From positions 1 to 64,000 of the forward strand of contig DATATI010000080.1 in assembly GCA_036268875.1 (NCBI GenBank): a stretch of 64,000 bases of DNA, written 5' to 3'. This document shows, piece by piece, positions 1 to 9,198 of the stretch (positions within the stretch are counted from its first letter, which is position 1; each line of letters begins with the position of its first letter). The translations under genes were made by a program, and so were the position numbers. Origin of the DNA: Polyangia bacterium (GTDB lineage: Bacteria; Myxococcota_A; Polyangia; Fen-1088). The notes beneath the pieces were generated by a model. The model did not search any database and had not been told where the DNA came from. It worked only from the letters and a program-made list of their open reading frames with translations.

Positions 1-3000
1 CGTCGAAAATTTCGCGCGCGCTTTTTTCCAGAAGCTGCTCAAACCACTGGCCGACGTTCTCCACGGCGCGATCGGCAAGGCACTGGGCAAAGGCCGCCTG
101 GCCAACTTCTTTCACGAGCTGGTCTGCCACACCACCGGCCACCCGGTCGACGTGGCCAGCGGTCGCTTGCTGACCTCTGGCGTGGACCTGCGGCTTCCAG
201 GTCCCATTGTGTTGGTGTTCAAGCGGCAGTACGCGTCCAGCTGGTCCGATCGCGATGGGCCGCTCGGCTGGGGTTGGAGCCATTCCTTCGACCAGGCCGT
301 CTGGGTCGAGACGAGCAAGGACCGAGGTAAGCGCGACGGGAAAGACTTCGGCACCATCGTCTATCGCGCCGAGGACGGGCGGGAAATCGAGTTCGATCTC
401 GTGGACATCACGAAGCGGCCAGCCTGGTTACAGCCAAATGAACGCTGGGATCGCTTCAATCGTCTCACGCTGCGTTTGGTTTCCAAGACGCGCTGGGAGA
501 TTGACGGTCCTGATGGTCTGACGCGCGAGTTTCAAGTGGTCGGGGCGGCGGCGGGAGCGGCGCGGACTGCACGCGCCGACGAGATCCCAGGACGCAAAGA
601 CTTCATGCGCCTGGCGCGCATCCGCGACCGCGCCGGCAACGCGATCGCACTCCGCTATGACGGCGCCGGCAACCTGGACACGATCATCGATTCGGGTGGT
701 CGTGAGATCCGCATGGAGAACGACCGCGCCGGGCGGCTCCATCGGGTGATGGTCTCTCATCCGACAGCCAACGGATGGGTCGAGCATGCGCGGTACGTTT
801 ATTCAGCGAGCGGCGACCTGGCTGAGGTCTTCGATCCGCTGGGCCACGCCCATCGAATGGAGTACGCGGACCATCTGCTGGTGCGGGAGACCAACCGCAA
901 CGGTCTCAGTTTCTTTTTCCAGTACGAAGGCAGCGGTCCCGAAGCGCGCTGCGTGAAGACGTGGGGCGACGGCGACATCTATACCCGCGAGCTGCTCTAT
1001 GATCGGCTCAACCACGTCACCATCTCGAAAGATTCGTACGGTCACGAGACGACGTATCAGATGAACGCCGACAACGCCGTGGTGTCGGTCAGAGACGCGC
1101 TGGGCGGCGTAATCACGTACGCGTTCGACGATGCCTACCACAAGGTCAGCGAAGTCGATCCGGTCGGCGGTGAAACCAAGTGGGAATACGATGAGCGGGG
1201 GAATTGCATCAAGGTCACTGGACCCGACGGCGCGGCGGCGGTCATCGAATTCAATGATCGCAACCAAGCCGTGCATGCGATCGATCCCGTGAAGGGAGAG
1301 TGGCACTGGGGATACGACCAGCGAGGATTGCTGATCGCCCGGGTGGATCCGCTCGACCGGCGGGTCAGGTTCATATGGAAGACGGACGACGAAATGGACG
1401 GCGCCCGGCCGCGCGTTCGCGGATCCACGCTTGCTGCTGCTCGGCGACCGGAGTCCGCGCCGCCGTTTCGATTGGCCGCGGTCATCGATCCTGCCGGGCA
1501 AACCACGGCCCTCGGATATGACCGGCAGGGCAACGTGACGTCGTTGCGCAGCCCCAACGCCGCCGAGAGCCGCTGGAAGTACGACGGCCTCGGACTTTGC
1601 GTGGCCGCCAGCGATCCCAAGGGCAACACCCAGCAGCGCCAGCACGATCCGTTAAATCGTGTGGTCTTGGTGAAGGAACCCGACGGCAATGTTCGAGAGT
1701 TGGAGTTCGATGCGGAGGGGAACGTCGTGCACGCGCGCGACCAGCAACATGACGTGCGCTTCACGTACCAGGGCATGGGCCGCCTGCGGACGCGCACCGA
1801 GGCGGGCACCACTGTCACCTTCGAGTACGACCGCGAAGAGCGCCTGATTGGCATCAAGAACGAAAAAGGCCACGTTTACCGGTTCGACCTTGGCCCCACC
1901 GGACAGGTCGTCACCGAAATCGGATTCGACGGACTCAGACGCGAGTACAAGCGCGACGCCGCCGGCCGGGTCACCAAGGTGATCCGCCCCGATCGGCAAG
2001 AGACGACGTATGCATACGACGCCGGTGGCCGCTTGGTCGAGGCCAAACACAGCGACGGCACCGCCGCCGCCTATGCCTATCGTGAAGACGGCGCGTTGCT
2101 GGAAGCGAAGAACGACGCGGGACTGGTGACCTTTGAGCGCGACAAACTGGGCCGCATCCTCAAGGAGATCGTCGGAGAAGATTGGGTTGCCTCCGAATAC
2201 GACGTCCTGGGGATGCGCGTCGGCCTGCGATCATCGAAGGGCCTCCGGCAGCGCTTCGAGCGCAACGGCATGGGCGACGTTTTGGCGGTGCGGGCGCGGT
2301 TCGCGGGCGCCGACGCATCGGCCGATCACGAAGCAGGCATTCCGCGCGGTGGCCCGAACGGCGTGAATAGCCAAGGTGGAAACGGTGGCGGCGGCGATAG
2401 CGTGTGGGAAGCGCGTTTCGAGCGCGACACCGTCGGCTTGGAGTTGGAGCGCGCCCTCCCCGGCGGCGTCCGGGCCCGCTGGGAGCGCGACAACCTTGGC
2501 CGGCCGAAGATTCACTCCATTTCGCTCGGCGGCCTGTCCAAGGCGGCGTGGCAATACACCTGGGAGGTCAACGATCGCCTGCTCCGGGTCGTCGACCTGA
2601 TGGCCGGCCCGACGGAGTACCAGCACGACGCGCTCGGAAACCTGGTAGCCGCGGCCTACGCCGACGGCCGCGTCGACCTGCGTATGCCGGACGCCGTCGG
2701 CAACCTCTTCCGAACCGAGAACCGCAAAGACCGGAAGTACGGGCCGGCGGGCCAGCTGCTGCGAGCGCAGAACGCCGCTGGCGGCACCACACGCTACGGC
2801 TACGACCCTGAAGGCAACCTGTCCAAGAAGATCGAGCCCGATGGCGCCATGTGGGCATACCACTGGAACGGCGCCGGAATGCTGGTCAAGGTCGTGCGCC
2901 CCGACGGCGACGCCATCGAGTTTGCCTACGACGCACTCGGGCGCCGACTGTGGAAGCGGTATCGCGGTCGAACCACGCGATGGATCTGGGACGGCAACGT

Positions 3001-3961
3001 TCCGATTCACGAATGGGTCGAGGCGACAGTAGCGGCGGAAGTAGTGACGGCGCCACCGCCGCTATCGACCATCGTCACCGACGAGATTGCGGCAAGGCAG
3101 TGCCGCGCCGACCTGAATGAGCGCCCCGCGCAGGGCCCGCCGTTAGATTGCGGCACCAGCGAACGCCCCATCACGTGGCTCTTCGAACCCGAGAGCTTTG
3201 CGCCGCTAGCAAAGCTTGTCGGCGATTCACGCCAGAGCATCATCACCGATCACCTCGGAACGCCCACAGCCATGTACGACGACGCCGGCCAGGAAATCTG
3301 GTCCGCGTCCATTGACGCCTACGGCGACCTCCACAACCTGAAAGGTGACCGCCAAGCTTGCCCCTTCCGCTGGCCTGGGCAATACGAGGATGCGGAGACG
3401 GGGCTCTACTACAACCGGTTCAGGTACTACGACCCCGGCGCTGGGCAGTATGTCAGCCAGGATCCAATCGGGCTTCTCGGCGGACCAGCAGTGTACGCGT
3501 ATGTTCAGGATCCGACCCGACGCACTGATCGGTTGGGCCTTGCCGGCGACTCTTGCGGAAGCACGCCGACTGTCGATTGGGACCCAGCAACGGGTCGCTT
3601 CCGAGACGTCGAAAGTGGTCGGTTCATCAAGAACAAGAGTGTCCCTTGGCCGGCCGACGACGGCTTTGCCACCCGCAAGCCGGACCGACTGGTACCTGGC
3701 CAGATTCTGGACCGTTACGGCAAACCCGGCGGAAACTTCCTCTCGCCCGAAGGAACACCATTTTCAGAGCGTGGTCTTCCAACCGGATACGAAGAGGGCA
3801 AACCCTACAATCGCTATGAGGTAGTGAGTCCATACGACCAGGCCGAGTCCGGCCCCATAGCGCCGACCCCACAGTTTGGCTCAAGTGGCGGCGGGACACA
3901 GATAAAAACTGCCCATTCTGTCGGAGAATTGGTCGACATGGGTGTCCTCAAACCATTGTGA
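1..3961 (+). CDS. Rhs repeat protein with C-terminal TNT-type NAD+ glycohydrolase toxin domain (5' partial)
   Basis: The frame is open from base 2, and the residues just before the first internal GTG (152) already read as Rhs sequence (HPVDVASGRLLTSG), so the true start lies upstream of the window. About 1,319 residues are visible. Many YD/Rhs repeats (Y-D-x2-G-x-L type) lead to the Rhs core end, YYNRFRYYDPGAGQYVSQDP followed by IGL. A variable tip of about 140 residues follows. The tip carries GTPFSERGLP and a terminal FGSSGGGTQ, which match the conserved Arg and Gln regions of TNT (DUF4237), the NAD+-glycohydrolase fold of mycobacterial CpnT. In Rhs proteins the core forms a shell that encloses the toxin and the tip is released by autoproteolysis; the second DPxGL-like site here reads TDRLGL. 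The delivery system (T6SS or other) cannot be seen. The toxin assignment is fairly sure; the NADase activity is inferred from family. Confidence 0.9.
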   Translation, partial: VENFARAFFQKLLKPLADVLHGAIGKALGKGRLANFFHELVCHTTGHPVDVASGRLLTSGVDLRLPGPIVLVFKRQYASSWSDRDGPLGWGWSHSFDQAVWVETSKDRGKRDGKDFGTIVYRAEDGREIEFDLVDITKRPAWLQPNERWDRFNRLTLRLVSKTRWEIDGPDGLTREFQVVGAAAGAARTARADEIPGRKDFMRLARIRDRAGNAIALRYDGAGNLDTIIDSGGREIRMENDRAGRLHRVMVSHPTANGWVEHARYVYSASGDLAEVFDPLGHAHRMEYADHLLVRETNRNGLSFFFQYEGSGPEARCVKTWGDGDIYTRELLYDRLNHVTISKDSYGHETTYQMNADNAVVSVRDALGGVITYAFDDAYHKVSEVDPVGGETKWEYDERGNCIKVTGPDGAAAVIEFNDRNQAVHAIDPVKGEWHWGYDQRGLLIARVDPLDRRVRFIWKTDDEMDGARPRVRGSTLAAARRPESAPPFRLAAVIDPAGQTTALGYDRQGNVTSLRSPNAAESRWKYDGLGLCVAASDPKGNTQQRQHDPLNRVVLVKEPDGNVRELEFDAEGNVVHARDQQHDVRFTYQGMGRLRTRTEAGTTVTFEYDREERLIGIKNEKGHVYRFDLGPTGQVVTEIGFDGLRREYKRDAAGRVTKVIRPDRQETTYAYDAGGRLVEAKHSDGTAAAYAYREDGALLEAKNDAGLVTFERDKLGRILKEIVGEDWVASEYDVLGMRVGLRSSKGLRQRFERNGMGDVLAVRARFAGADASADHEAGIPRGGPNGVNSQGGNGGGGDSVWEARFERDTVGLELERALPGGVRARWERDNLGRPKIHSISLGGLSKAAWQYTWEVNDRLLRVVDLMAGPTEYQHDALGNLVAAAYADGRVDLRMPDAVGNLFRTENRKDRKYGPAGQLLRAQNAAGGTTRYGYDPEGNLSKKIEPDGAMWAYHWNGAGMLVKVVRPDGDAIEFAYDALGRRLWKRYRGRTTRWIWDGNVPIHEWVEATVAAEVVTAPPPLSTIVTDEIAARQCRADLNERPAQGPPLDCGTSERPITWLFEPESFAPLAKLVGDSRQSIITDHLGTPTAMYDDAGQEIWSASIDAYGDLHNLKGDRQACPFRWPGQYEDAETGLYYNRFRYYDPGAGQYVSQDPIGLLGGPAVYAYVQDPTRRTDRLGLAGDSCGSTPTVDWDPATGRFRDVESGRFIKNKSVPWPADDGFATRKPDRLVPGQILDRYGKPGGNFLSPEGTPFSERGLPTGYEEGKPYNRYEVVSPYDQAESGPIAPTPQFGSSGGGTQIKTAHSVGELVDMGVLKPL

Positions 3962-4221
3962 TTGCGATGACCAAACGGCCTAAGTACACACTTGTGGAAC
4001 GAACCTTTGATCCCAGTAAGGGTTTTCCGCGAAGTCGCGAGTTTTCTTACAAATGTTTGATCTGCGGCGATCTTGTGCCATCAAATCCCAAAGACTCCTT
4101 GCACTGCAAGTGTCGCAATATTTTCGTTGACGTTGACGCCTTTCGATTTTCCGTGCGGGAGTTGGACAAGGTCACGCTCTTCGAGCGAATTCCTGCGAAA
4201 GGTAATGCTGATCAGAGCTGA
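3958..4221 (+). CDS. Putative immunity protein for the TNT toxin (small Cys-motif protein)
   Basis: An 87-residue protein whose GTG start overlaps the toxin stop codon in a GTGA arrangement, so translation is probably coupled; an ATG at 3967 is the alternative and neither start has a clear Shine-Dalgarno. It has no signal peptide or membrane segment. It shows a CLICG motif and, about 20 residues on, HCKC, spaced like a small zinc-ribbon, followed by an acidic/aromatic stretch (DVDAFRF). Immunity genes of polymorphic toxins lie immediately downstream of the toxin, and that position is the main evidence here. It is not recognisably similar to IFT, the known inhibitor of mycobacterial TNT. The immunity role is therefore inference; that the gene is real is well supported by spacing and codon use. 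Confidence 0.72.
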   Translation: MIAMTKRPKYTLVERTFDPSKGFPRSREFSYKCLICGDLVPSNPKDSLHCKCRNIFVDVDAFRFSVRELDKVTLFERIPAKGNADQS

Positions 4222-4634
4222 GAGCATGCGGGACTGAGCTTGATCCGATCTCGTAGACAGTTTCTCTACGCTGCTAACGCTGCCAGACGGATTACTGCGT
4301 CCGCCCCTTGGTCTAGCTGCGGTCGTTCACCATGCGCGAGAAGCCGCAACCCGCGCATGGTCTTTCTCGTGCGCCAGCCGGTTTCTTTCGCGCTGCAATT
4401 GGCGGCCTCGGATAGCGCAGCCACAGCCACCGGGCCGGCCTTGGTCAGGGATTCGAGGCACGCGATCGATCGCAGCGTCTTTGACCCGTCTGGCTTCAGC
4501 TCGAAGATCGAGGTCCATCAGGAAACTTGTCGACGCCTGACGCATGCTCCCCACGACGGGCCGCGACAACCGCCGCCATCCCACGCCGCGCAGGTGGGAT
4601 CAGGCGGCGATTCCCGTTAGGATGACTGGAAGCC
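4222..4634 (+). other. 413-bp gap with no supportable gene
   Basis: It lies between the Rhs immunity gene and a frameshifted MYXO-CTERM gene. Short open frames exist on both strands, but none has a convincing start, domain or composition. No terminator-like hairpin with a T tract was found; the best inverted repeat is a 6-bp pair (CGTAGA/TCTACG) near 4252-4270 without T residues after it. Confidence 0.5.
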
Positions 4635-5763
4635 ATGAAGAACTTCACTGTGGCCCGTTTTTGGTTGTTCGGTTTCGCGCTTCTTGCCGTTGCCATCGTC
4701 CCACGGGGTGCGCGTGCCATGGTGGCGTGGACGGCGACGATGGAAAAAGGCGACCTGTCCGAATGGAATGGACAGAACAACCCGACCAAGAAGTTGGCCG
4801 ACGGCACCGTCCGCAAAAACATCGAAGTGCTGGGCGAGCAGTGGTAGCAAGGCCCTGAAAATCACCCTGCATCCTGACGATACCTTCGGCCAGTACAACC
4901 AGGACCGCGTCGACCTTGGCCACAACACCACCCTGACCGGCGAGGGCAAGGACTCGTACCTCGCCGGCTTTTACTACCTGCTCGAAGACGCCAAGACGCG
5001 CGACGAGATCGCCTTCTACGAGACCAACAACAGCTTCCGTAACTGGATGGATATCTGGGTGGAACCCAAAACCGGCGGCGGCACGACTATCAAGCTGGGC
5101 ATCGAATCGAACGGCGCGAACCTCGGGTCGGTGCTGGTGTGGACCGGCGAGATCACCGCCGCGCAATGGCATCAACTGGCGCTGCACGTCCACTGGTCCA
5201 ACGACGCGGCAAAAGGGATCGTCGACTTCTGGATCGACGGCAAGCAAGTGGTCACTGGCTACAAGCACAACACCCGGTTCGACAGCAACAGCCTCTTCTT
5301 TTCGACTGGATTGCATCGGGTCTTGCCGCAGCCGTATGTCGAAACGCTGTACCTGGACGACTTCGTCGAGGGCGACAGCCTGGCAGACATCAACCTGGGC
5401 GCAGCGACGGTCGGTCCGGGCGACAGCGGCATTACCGACGCGGGCGGCGGCACGGATGTCGGCAATGCCAGTGGCGATGCGATCGGCGGCACGGGCGGTG
5501 CCACTGGCAGCGGCGGCACGAATGGAACGGGCTCGGGCGGCGCGCCAATGAATAACGGAACTGGCGGCACCGGGTCGGGTGGAGCGGCGGGCGTTGGCCC
5601 GGGCGGCGCCAGCAGTACTGCTGGAAATGGGTCCACGACCAGCACCAGCAACGGGTGCACCGTCGCTGCCGGTCAGCAAGCGCCACCGAGGCGCGACACT
5701 GCCGGGCTGTTCGCGATCGGCACTTTGTGGCTCGCGGCCCGGCGTCCTCGTCGCCGACGCTGA
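4635..5763 (+). pseudogene. Frameshifted secreted lyase/lectin-fold protein with MYXO-CTERM anchor
   Basis: Frame one (4635-4847) starts MKNFTVARFWLFGFALLAVA, a clear signal peptide, and stops after VLGEQW. The same protein continues in another frame (from about 4840, KALKITLHPDDTFGQ) to 5763, so a single indel near 4835-4848 splits it. The body resembles the concanavalin-like fold of heparin-lyase-I/polysaccharide-lyase-like proteins (GFYYLLEDAK, WHQLALHVHWS, DFWIDGKQVV, LYLDDFVEGD). It is followed by a Gly/Thr/Asn-rich linker and a C-terminus with Cys, a hydrophobic segment and RRPRRRR, which is the MYXO-CTERM type surface-sorting signal of myxobacteria. It could be a decayed gene or a single-base assembly error. 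The fold assignment is moderate and substrate unknown. Confidence 0.7.
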
Positions 5764-5794
5764 CAGAGCCGTCTTCGGAAAGTCTCGGACTACA

Positions 5795-6469
5795 TCAGGG
5801 CGTGCCGTCCACGATGACGGGCTCGTCCTGCTCGGGCAGATGCTCCTTGCCGTCGAAGTCAATCAGATGGCCGGAGCGCATCGCTTTCGTCTCTAGATAG
5901 AATCGGTTGTGGGCGTTGGGCGGGATGATGTGGGGAATGCGCTCGGTGATCACGACGCCGTGTTCTTCCAGTTGTTGGATCTTTTTTCGGATTGTTGGTC
6001 AGCAAGTGAATTGAATCAATGTTCAGGCTGGCCAGCATGTGCGCCGCCACCGCGTAGTCGCGCTCGTCGTCGCGAAAACCGAGGGCGATATTGGCGTCGA
6101 CGGTGTCAAGACCGCGGTCCTGCAGGGAGTAGGCGCGAATCTTGTTCGTGAGGCCGATGCCCCTTCCCTCCTGTCGCAAATACAGGAGAACGCCGCAGGC
6201 GCCGCTGGCGATGACCTGCAAGGCCTTTTCAAGTTGGTCGCGGCAATCACAGCGCAACGATCCCAGCGCATCACCGGTCAGGCATTCGGAATGCAGTCGA
6301 GTCGGCACGTTCTGTTTACCCATCACATCGCCGTGGACCAGCGCGATGTGCTCCTTGCCGTCGCGGTTATTCCAGAACGCGACCACCCGATAGCGGCCGA
6401 ATCGGGTGGGTAGGCGGCTGCGGATTCTCCCGCGCTGGACGGCGGCGGCACCCGGCGCAGAGTCGTCAC
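5795..6469 (-). pseudogene. ribA: GTP cyclohydrolase II (ribA), frameshifted in a homopolymer
   Basis: GTP cyclohydrolase II converts GTP to the first pyrimidine intermediate of riboflavin synthesis. The core is clear: [34 protein letters not shown] with the zinc-binding Cys residues, [20 protein letters not shown], and LLTNNPKK. Directly after NNPKK the frame is wrong. Removing one base from the six-T run at 5982-5987 (+ strand) restores the expected tail ([15 protein letters not shown] ... [11 protein letters not shown]) down to a TGA at 5795-5797. The 5' end is also unresolved: no start codon sits just before RLPTRFG in frame, while a GTG at 6467-6469 in a neighbouring frame opens MTTLRRVP, typical of RibA N-termini, which hints at a second indel. 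Because the rest is perfectly conserved, sequencing error is at least as likely as true loss. Confidence 0.82.
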
Positions 6470-6821
6470 CCCCGCGGCACTCGTGGGCGGGCCTGGTCGA
6501 TATTTTGCGCCAGCAGCATCTGCGCGGCGCGCTGCTCACGGTGTTCGCCACCGGCCTTTTCTGCGCTCCGCTTGTCACTTTCAGTCTGGTGCTGGGACGC
6601 TTGTTGGGCGCGGCGGGACTCTCGCCTTTACCGCCAGCGTCGATCGGCGGCGCCGGCGAACCACGACATCCGTGAGGCCGGCGAGTTTTTCGCCCTTTCC
6701 ATGAAACTGCGGCTGCCGGCATTGACCGCGCCATCCTTCAGCAAAGCGTTAGCCGGCCCGCCCGAGGCGCCGTCCCGGCCCCGGTTGTTTTCACCGTAGA
6801 AGCCCTTATGTTTGCTCACTC
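6470..6821. other. About 350 bp without a confident gene
   Basis: It lies between the 5' end of ribA and the receiver-domain gene, which are divergent, so promoters for both should be here. Open frames run through on both strands; one on the minus strand (6628-6819, GTG start, MSKHKGFYGENNRGRDG...) has tolerable composition but no domain or ribosome-binding site. I see no strong promoter or operator. Confidence 0.4.
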
Positions 6822-7205
6822 GTGGGGAACTGGATCTTGGTCGTCGAAGATGATGCGGAAACGCGAGAGGCCCTCGTTGACTTGCTCAACAGCTCCGGAT
6901 TCACGGCGCTCGGCGCCACCTGCGTCCTGGACGCTTTCGAGGTGATGGTCGAAAAACGCCCTTCTCTGGTCTTGAGCGACATCAATCTAGGCGATCACCA
7001 TGGCGGCGAGTTGCTGGACATGGCCATGAAGATCCTGGGGGATGAGGCCCCCCCGTTTGTTTTTGTGACCGGTATGTCTGCCTGGGACATCCCCGGGTTT
7101 CCCACCTCGGCGCCGGTGCTTAAAAAACCAATCAACGTCGACGCACTCCTGAGCATTGTCACCAGGCACTGCCTGGCCGGAAAGGCCACATGGTCCGCCA
7201 ACTAG
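6822..7205 (+). CDS. Single-domain response regulator (receiver domain)
   Basis: A 127-residue CheY-like receiver with no output domain. ILVVEDDAETREAL carries the acidic pair that binds Mg2+, LVLSDINLG gives the phospho-acceptor Asp, VFVTGMSAWD gives the conserved Thr region, and VLKKPINVD gives the Lys and cis-Pro. It starts at a GTG; the nearby ATG at 6809 is in another frame. No histidine kinase is adjacent. The next gene is a convergent PP2C-type phosphatase. The partner is unknown; such stand-alone receivers usually work in phosphorelays or by protein contact. Confidence 0.88.
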   Translation: MGNWILVVEDDAETREALVDLLNSSGFTALGATCVLDAFEVMVEKRPSLVLSDINLGDHHGGELLDMAMKILGDEAPPFVFVTGMSAWDIPGFPTSAPVLKKPINVDALLSIVTRHCLAGKATWSAN

Positions 7206-7243
7206 TCGGCCCCCGCGCACGCGGACGCCTTCCGTCAGCAAAG

Positions 7244-8104
7244 CTAGTGAAGCGTCGCCCGCTGGCGAAGCGGACCGCAATCGGCCATGACCACCGTGAC
7301 GTTGTCGGGGCCGCCCGCCGCGATGGCGGCCGCGATAAGGGCCTCGGCGGCGAGGGAAGCATCGGGGGTCCGGTTCAGGATCTCGGCGATGGCTTGGTCC
7401 GAAACCGGGCCATGCAGGCCGTCTGAGCAAAGCAACAGACGATCGCCTTCGCGGAGATCCACGTCGGTCCCCACCGGCTCGACGTGGTTTCGCGTTCCCA
7501 AGGCCTGCGCCAGGATGTGACGAAAGGGCGAGCGCGCGAGCTGCTCCTGCGTCATCGCGCCGGTCCCCAAAAGCTCGGCGGCCATGGTTTGATCGCGCGT
7601 CAAGGGGCGCAGCTTTTCCTCCCGTAACAAGTAGGCGCGGGAGTCGCCGACCTGAGCAATCGCGATACGGTCCGGAGAAACAATGGCCGCCGTGCAGGTG
7701 GTCCCCATCCCGCGTTCTTCCGGGTGGACCGCGGCTTCCTTCAAGATGGCCTGGTTTGCTCCGACGATCGCGTGCTGCAGTGACTGGCCGGGGGCTCGCA
7801 CGACGGCCGCGCCGGCGTTCTCGAGTTCGTGTTGGATCGACACCGCGGCCACCTGAGCAGCGACGTCGCCGGCCGCGGCGCCTCCCATCCCGTCGCAAAC
7901 CAGCAACAGCAGTCCTGGGCAAGACACCGAGAGGTCCGTGCGGGCACAGGGACGGCTGATCCTTCCCGATTCCAGGTCGGCAATGACGAAGGTGTCCTGG
8001 TTCTGCTGACGTTGCGAGCCGATGTCGGTGCCCCCACAAACCGTGAGCAATCGCTGCGGGCGCTCGCTTGGGCCGGCATCACCTCCAAAAGACAAGTGGG
8101 TCAT
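7244..8104 (-). CDS. PP2C-family protein serine/threonine phosphatase
   Basis: 286 residues covering one PP2C/Stp-type catalytic domain. Motifs in order: TDIGSQRQQNQDTF, LLLVCDGMGGAAAGDVA (metal-binding Asp in DGMGG), GMGTTCTAA, AQVGDSRAYLLR, LTRDQT, LLLCSDGLHGPVSD, and GGPDNVTVVMAD near the end with the last metal ligand Asp. These Mn2+/Mg2+-dependent enzymes reverse Ser/Thr phosphorylation by Hanks-type kinases, which are abundant in Myxococcota; no kinase lies in this window. There is no membrane segment, so it is probably cytoplasmic. The gene is convergent with the receiver gene. Confidence 0.92.
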   Translation of the reverse strand: MTHLSFGGDAGPSERPQRLLTVCGGTDIGSQRQQNQDTFVIADLESGRISRPCARTDLSVSCPGLLLLVCDGMGGAAAGDVAAQVAAVSIQHELENAGAAVVRAPGQSLQHAIVGANQAILKEAAVHPEERGMGTTCTAAIVSPDRIAIAQVGDSRAYLLREEKLRPLTRDQTMAAELLGTGAMTQEQLARSPFRHILAQALGTRNHVEPVGTDVDLREGDRLLLCSDGLHGPVSDQAIAEILNRTPDASLAAEALIAAAIAAGGPDNVTVVMADCGPLRQRATLH

Positions 8105-8213
8105 CGCCGAGAACGTAGGTCCGATATCGAGTCGATGTCAGGCCTTTTTCTTACTTGACGGACGTCCCAATCAAGATCGTCAGGGCAGGTACTTGATGAG
8201 GTAGGCTCCGGCC

Positions 8214-8585
8214 GTGGCTTGGATACAGGTTCCGGCGGAAAATCATCCCGTCTTTCTGGAGGCGCTGCCGAAAGATCCGCGCGTGACGACGATGAAAATG
8301 TTTGGCGGGGTCGCCGCCAAGGTCAATGGGCACATCTTCGCCGGTCTGTTTGGACGGTCGACGATGGTGTGGTTACCGGAGGCAGAGAGGGCCGCGGCGC
8401 TGCGGCTGGAGGGCGCGGCGCCGTTCGATCCGATGGGCGACGGTCGCGCGCGCAGCGACAAGATCATGCTGCCCGAACGCTTCATGAAGGATCCGCCCGA
8501 GCTCCGTCGCTGGCTGGTGCAGGCATTCGAAGCGGCGGCGGCGCTGCCCGCCAAACCAGCCAAGAAGCCAAAGGCCCCCAAATAA
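8214..8585 (+). CDS. TfoX N-terminal domain protein
   Basis: 123 residues with a GTG start. TMKMFGGVAAKVNGHIFAGL and FDPMGDG...KIMLPERFMKDP fit the TfoX/Sxy N-terminal domain family (short stand-alone TfoX-N proteins). The tail is Ala/Pro/Lys-rich (PAKPAKKPKAPK). In gamma-proteobacteria full-length TfoX controls competence, but stand-alone N-domains in other phyla have no settled role, so no function is claimed. It is convergent with the VOC protein gene, 21 bp apart. Confidence 0.85.
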   Translation: MAWIQVPAENHPVFLEALPKDPRVTTMKMFGGVAAKVNGHIFAGLFGRSTMVWLPEAERAAALRLEGAAPFDPMGDGRARSDKIMLPERFMKDPPELRRWLVQAFEAAAALPAKPAKKPKAPK

Positions 8586-8606
8586 CCAGGGACCCGAAAC
8601 CCGCGA

Positions 8607-8996
8607 TCAGGCCGCCCGGCGGCTCTCCAGCACGGACAGGATGTTGCCGGCCGGATCTTTGAACCAGGCGATCGTCGGTCCGCGCTGGTCGCGGGCGATC
8701 CCTTTGTCGTCGGTTTTGAGATCGGGCAGGTCATAGCGCTCGAAGCGAACGCCTTTCGCGGCCAACTGAGCGACGGCCTCATCGACGTTACTGACCGGGA
8801 AATTCAGCACGGTGAACGTCGCCGGCGCGTGGTTGGGCTTTGGATAAAGGAACACGTTTTCACCGCCGCCGAACTGGAGAGACAGGCCCATCCGGTCCTC
8901 GACGACATCCAGGCCCAGGATCCCCCCATAGAAATCCTTGGCCTTCTGCAAATCGTTCACCGAAAAACTGCTGAATGCGTGGCTGCCTTTGAGCAT
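8607..8996 (-). CDS. VOC-family (glyoxalase/bleomycin-resistance fold) protein
   Basis: 129 residues from an ATG at 8996 preceded by AAGGAG at good spacing; the longer frame upstream lacks such a site. [20 protein letters not shown] and [14 protein letters not shown] are typical of the first beta-alpha-beta unit, and [16 protein letters not shown] matches the C-terminal metal-ligand region (final Glu retained). It is a single-domain protein that would dimerise to form the active site. The substrate cannot be predicted. Confidence 0.88.
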   Translation of the reverse strand: MLKGSHAFSSFSVNDLQKAKDFYGGILGLDVVEDRMGLSLQFGGGENVFLYPKPNHAPATFTVLNFPVSNVDEAVAQLAAKGVRFERYDLPDLKTDDKGIARDQRGPTIAWFKDPAGNILSVLESRRAA

Positions 8997-9198
8997 GGCG
9001 ACTCCTTGTACAGGGCACCTTGGTGCTGGTCCGTCGCCCGCGCAAGCGGCAAGAGAGCTGACCAGCGGCGCCCAAGCCCATGTGGCGGCACCGAGGTGAC
9101 GGCGTCCCAACCGGAGCGATCCTGGCCAGCGGCGGGCGCCCCCAGGGCTTTGACTGCCCATTTGCGGACAGCGCGAACGTCGAAGTTCGCGGGCCGGC

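Noticed and set aside
4252..4270. CGTAGA/TCTACG inverted repeat after the immunity gene as terminator
   Set aside because: Only six pairs and no T tract follows.
4240..4620. 126-codon plus-strand frame after the immunity gene
   Set aside because: No domain, no ribosome-binding site, irregular composition; could be noncoding or remnant.
5980..5990. Programmed frameshifting in ribA on the A6 run
   Set aside because: Restoration needs loss of one base (+1), not the -1 slip typical of A-AAA-AAG sites; an indel error or mutation is simpler.
6470..6734. N-terminal extension of ribA by about 90 residues
   Set aside because: The extension is Arg/Pro-rich and not similar to RibA; the family starts only a few residues before RLPTRFG.
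6628..6819. 63-codon minus-strand frame (MSKHKGFYGENNRGRDG...)
   Set aside because: Composition is tolerable, but there is no ribosome-binding site, no homologue I recognise, and its start nearly abuts the divergent receiver gene.
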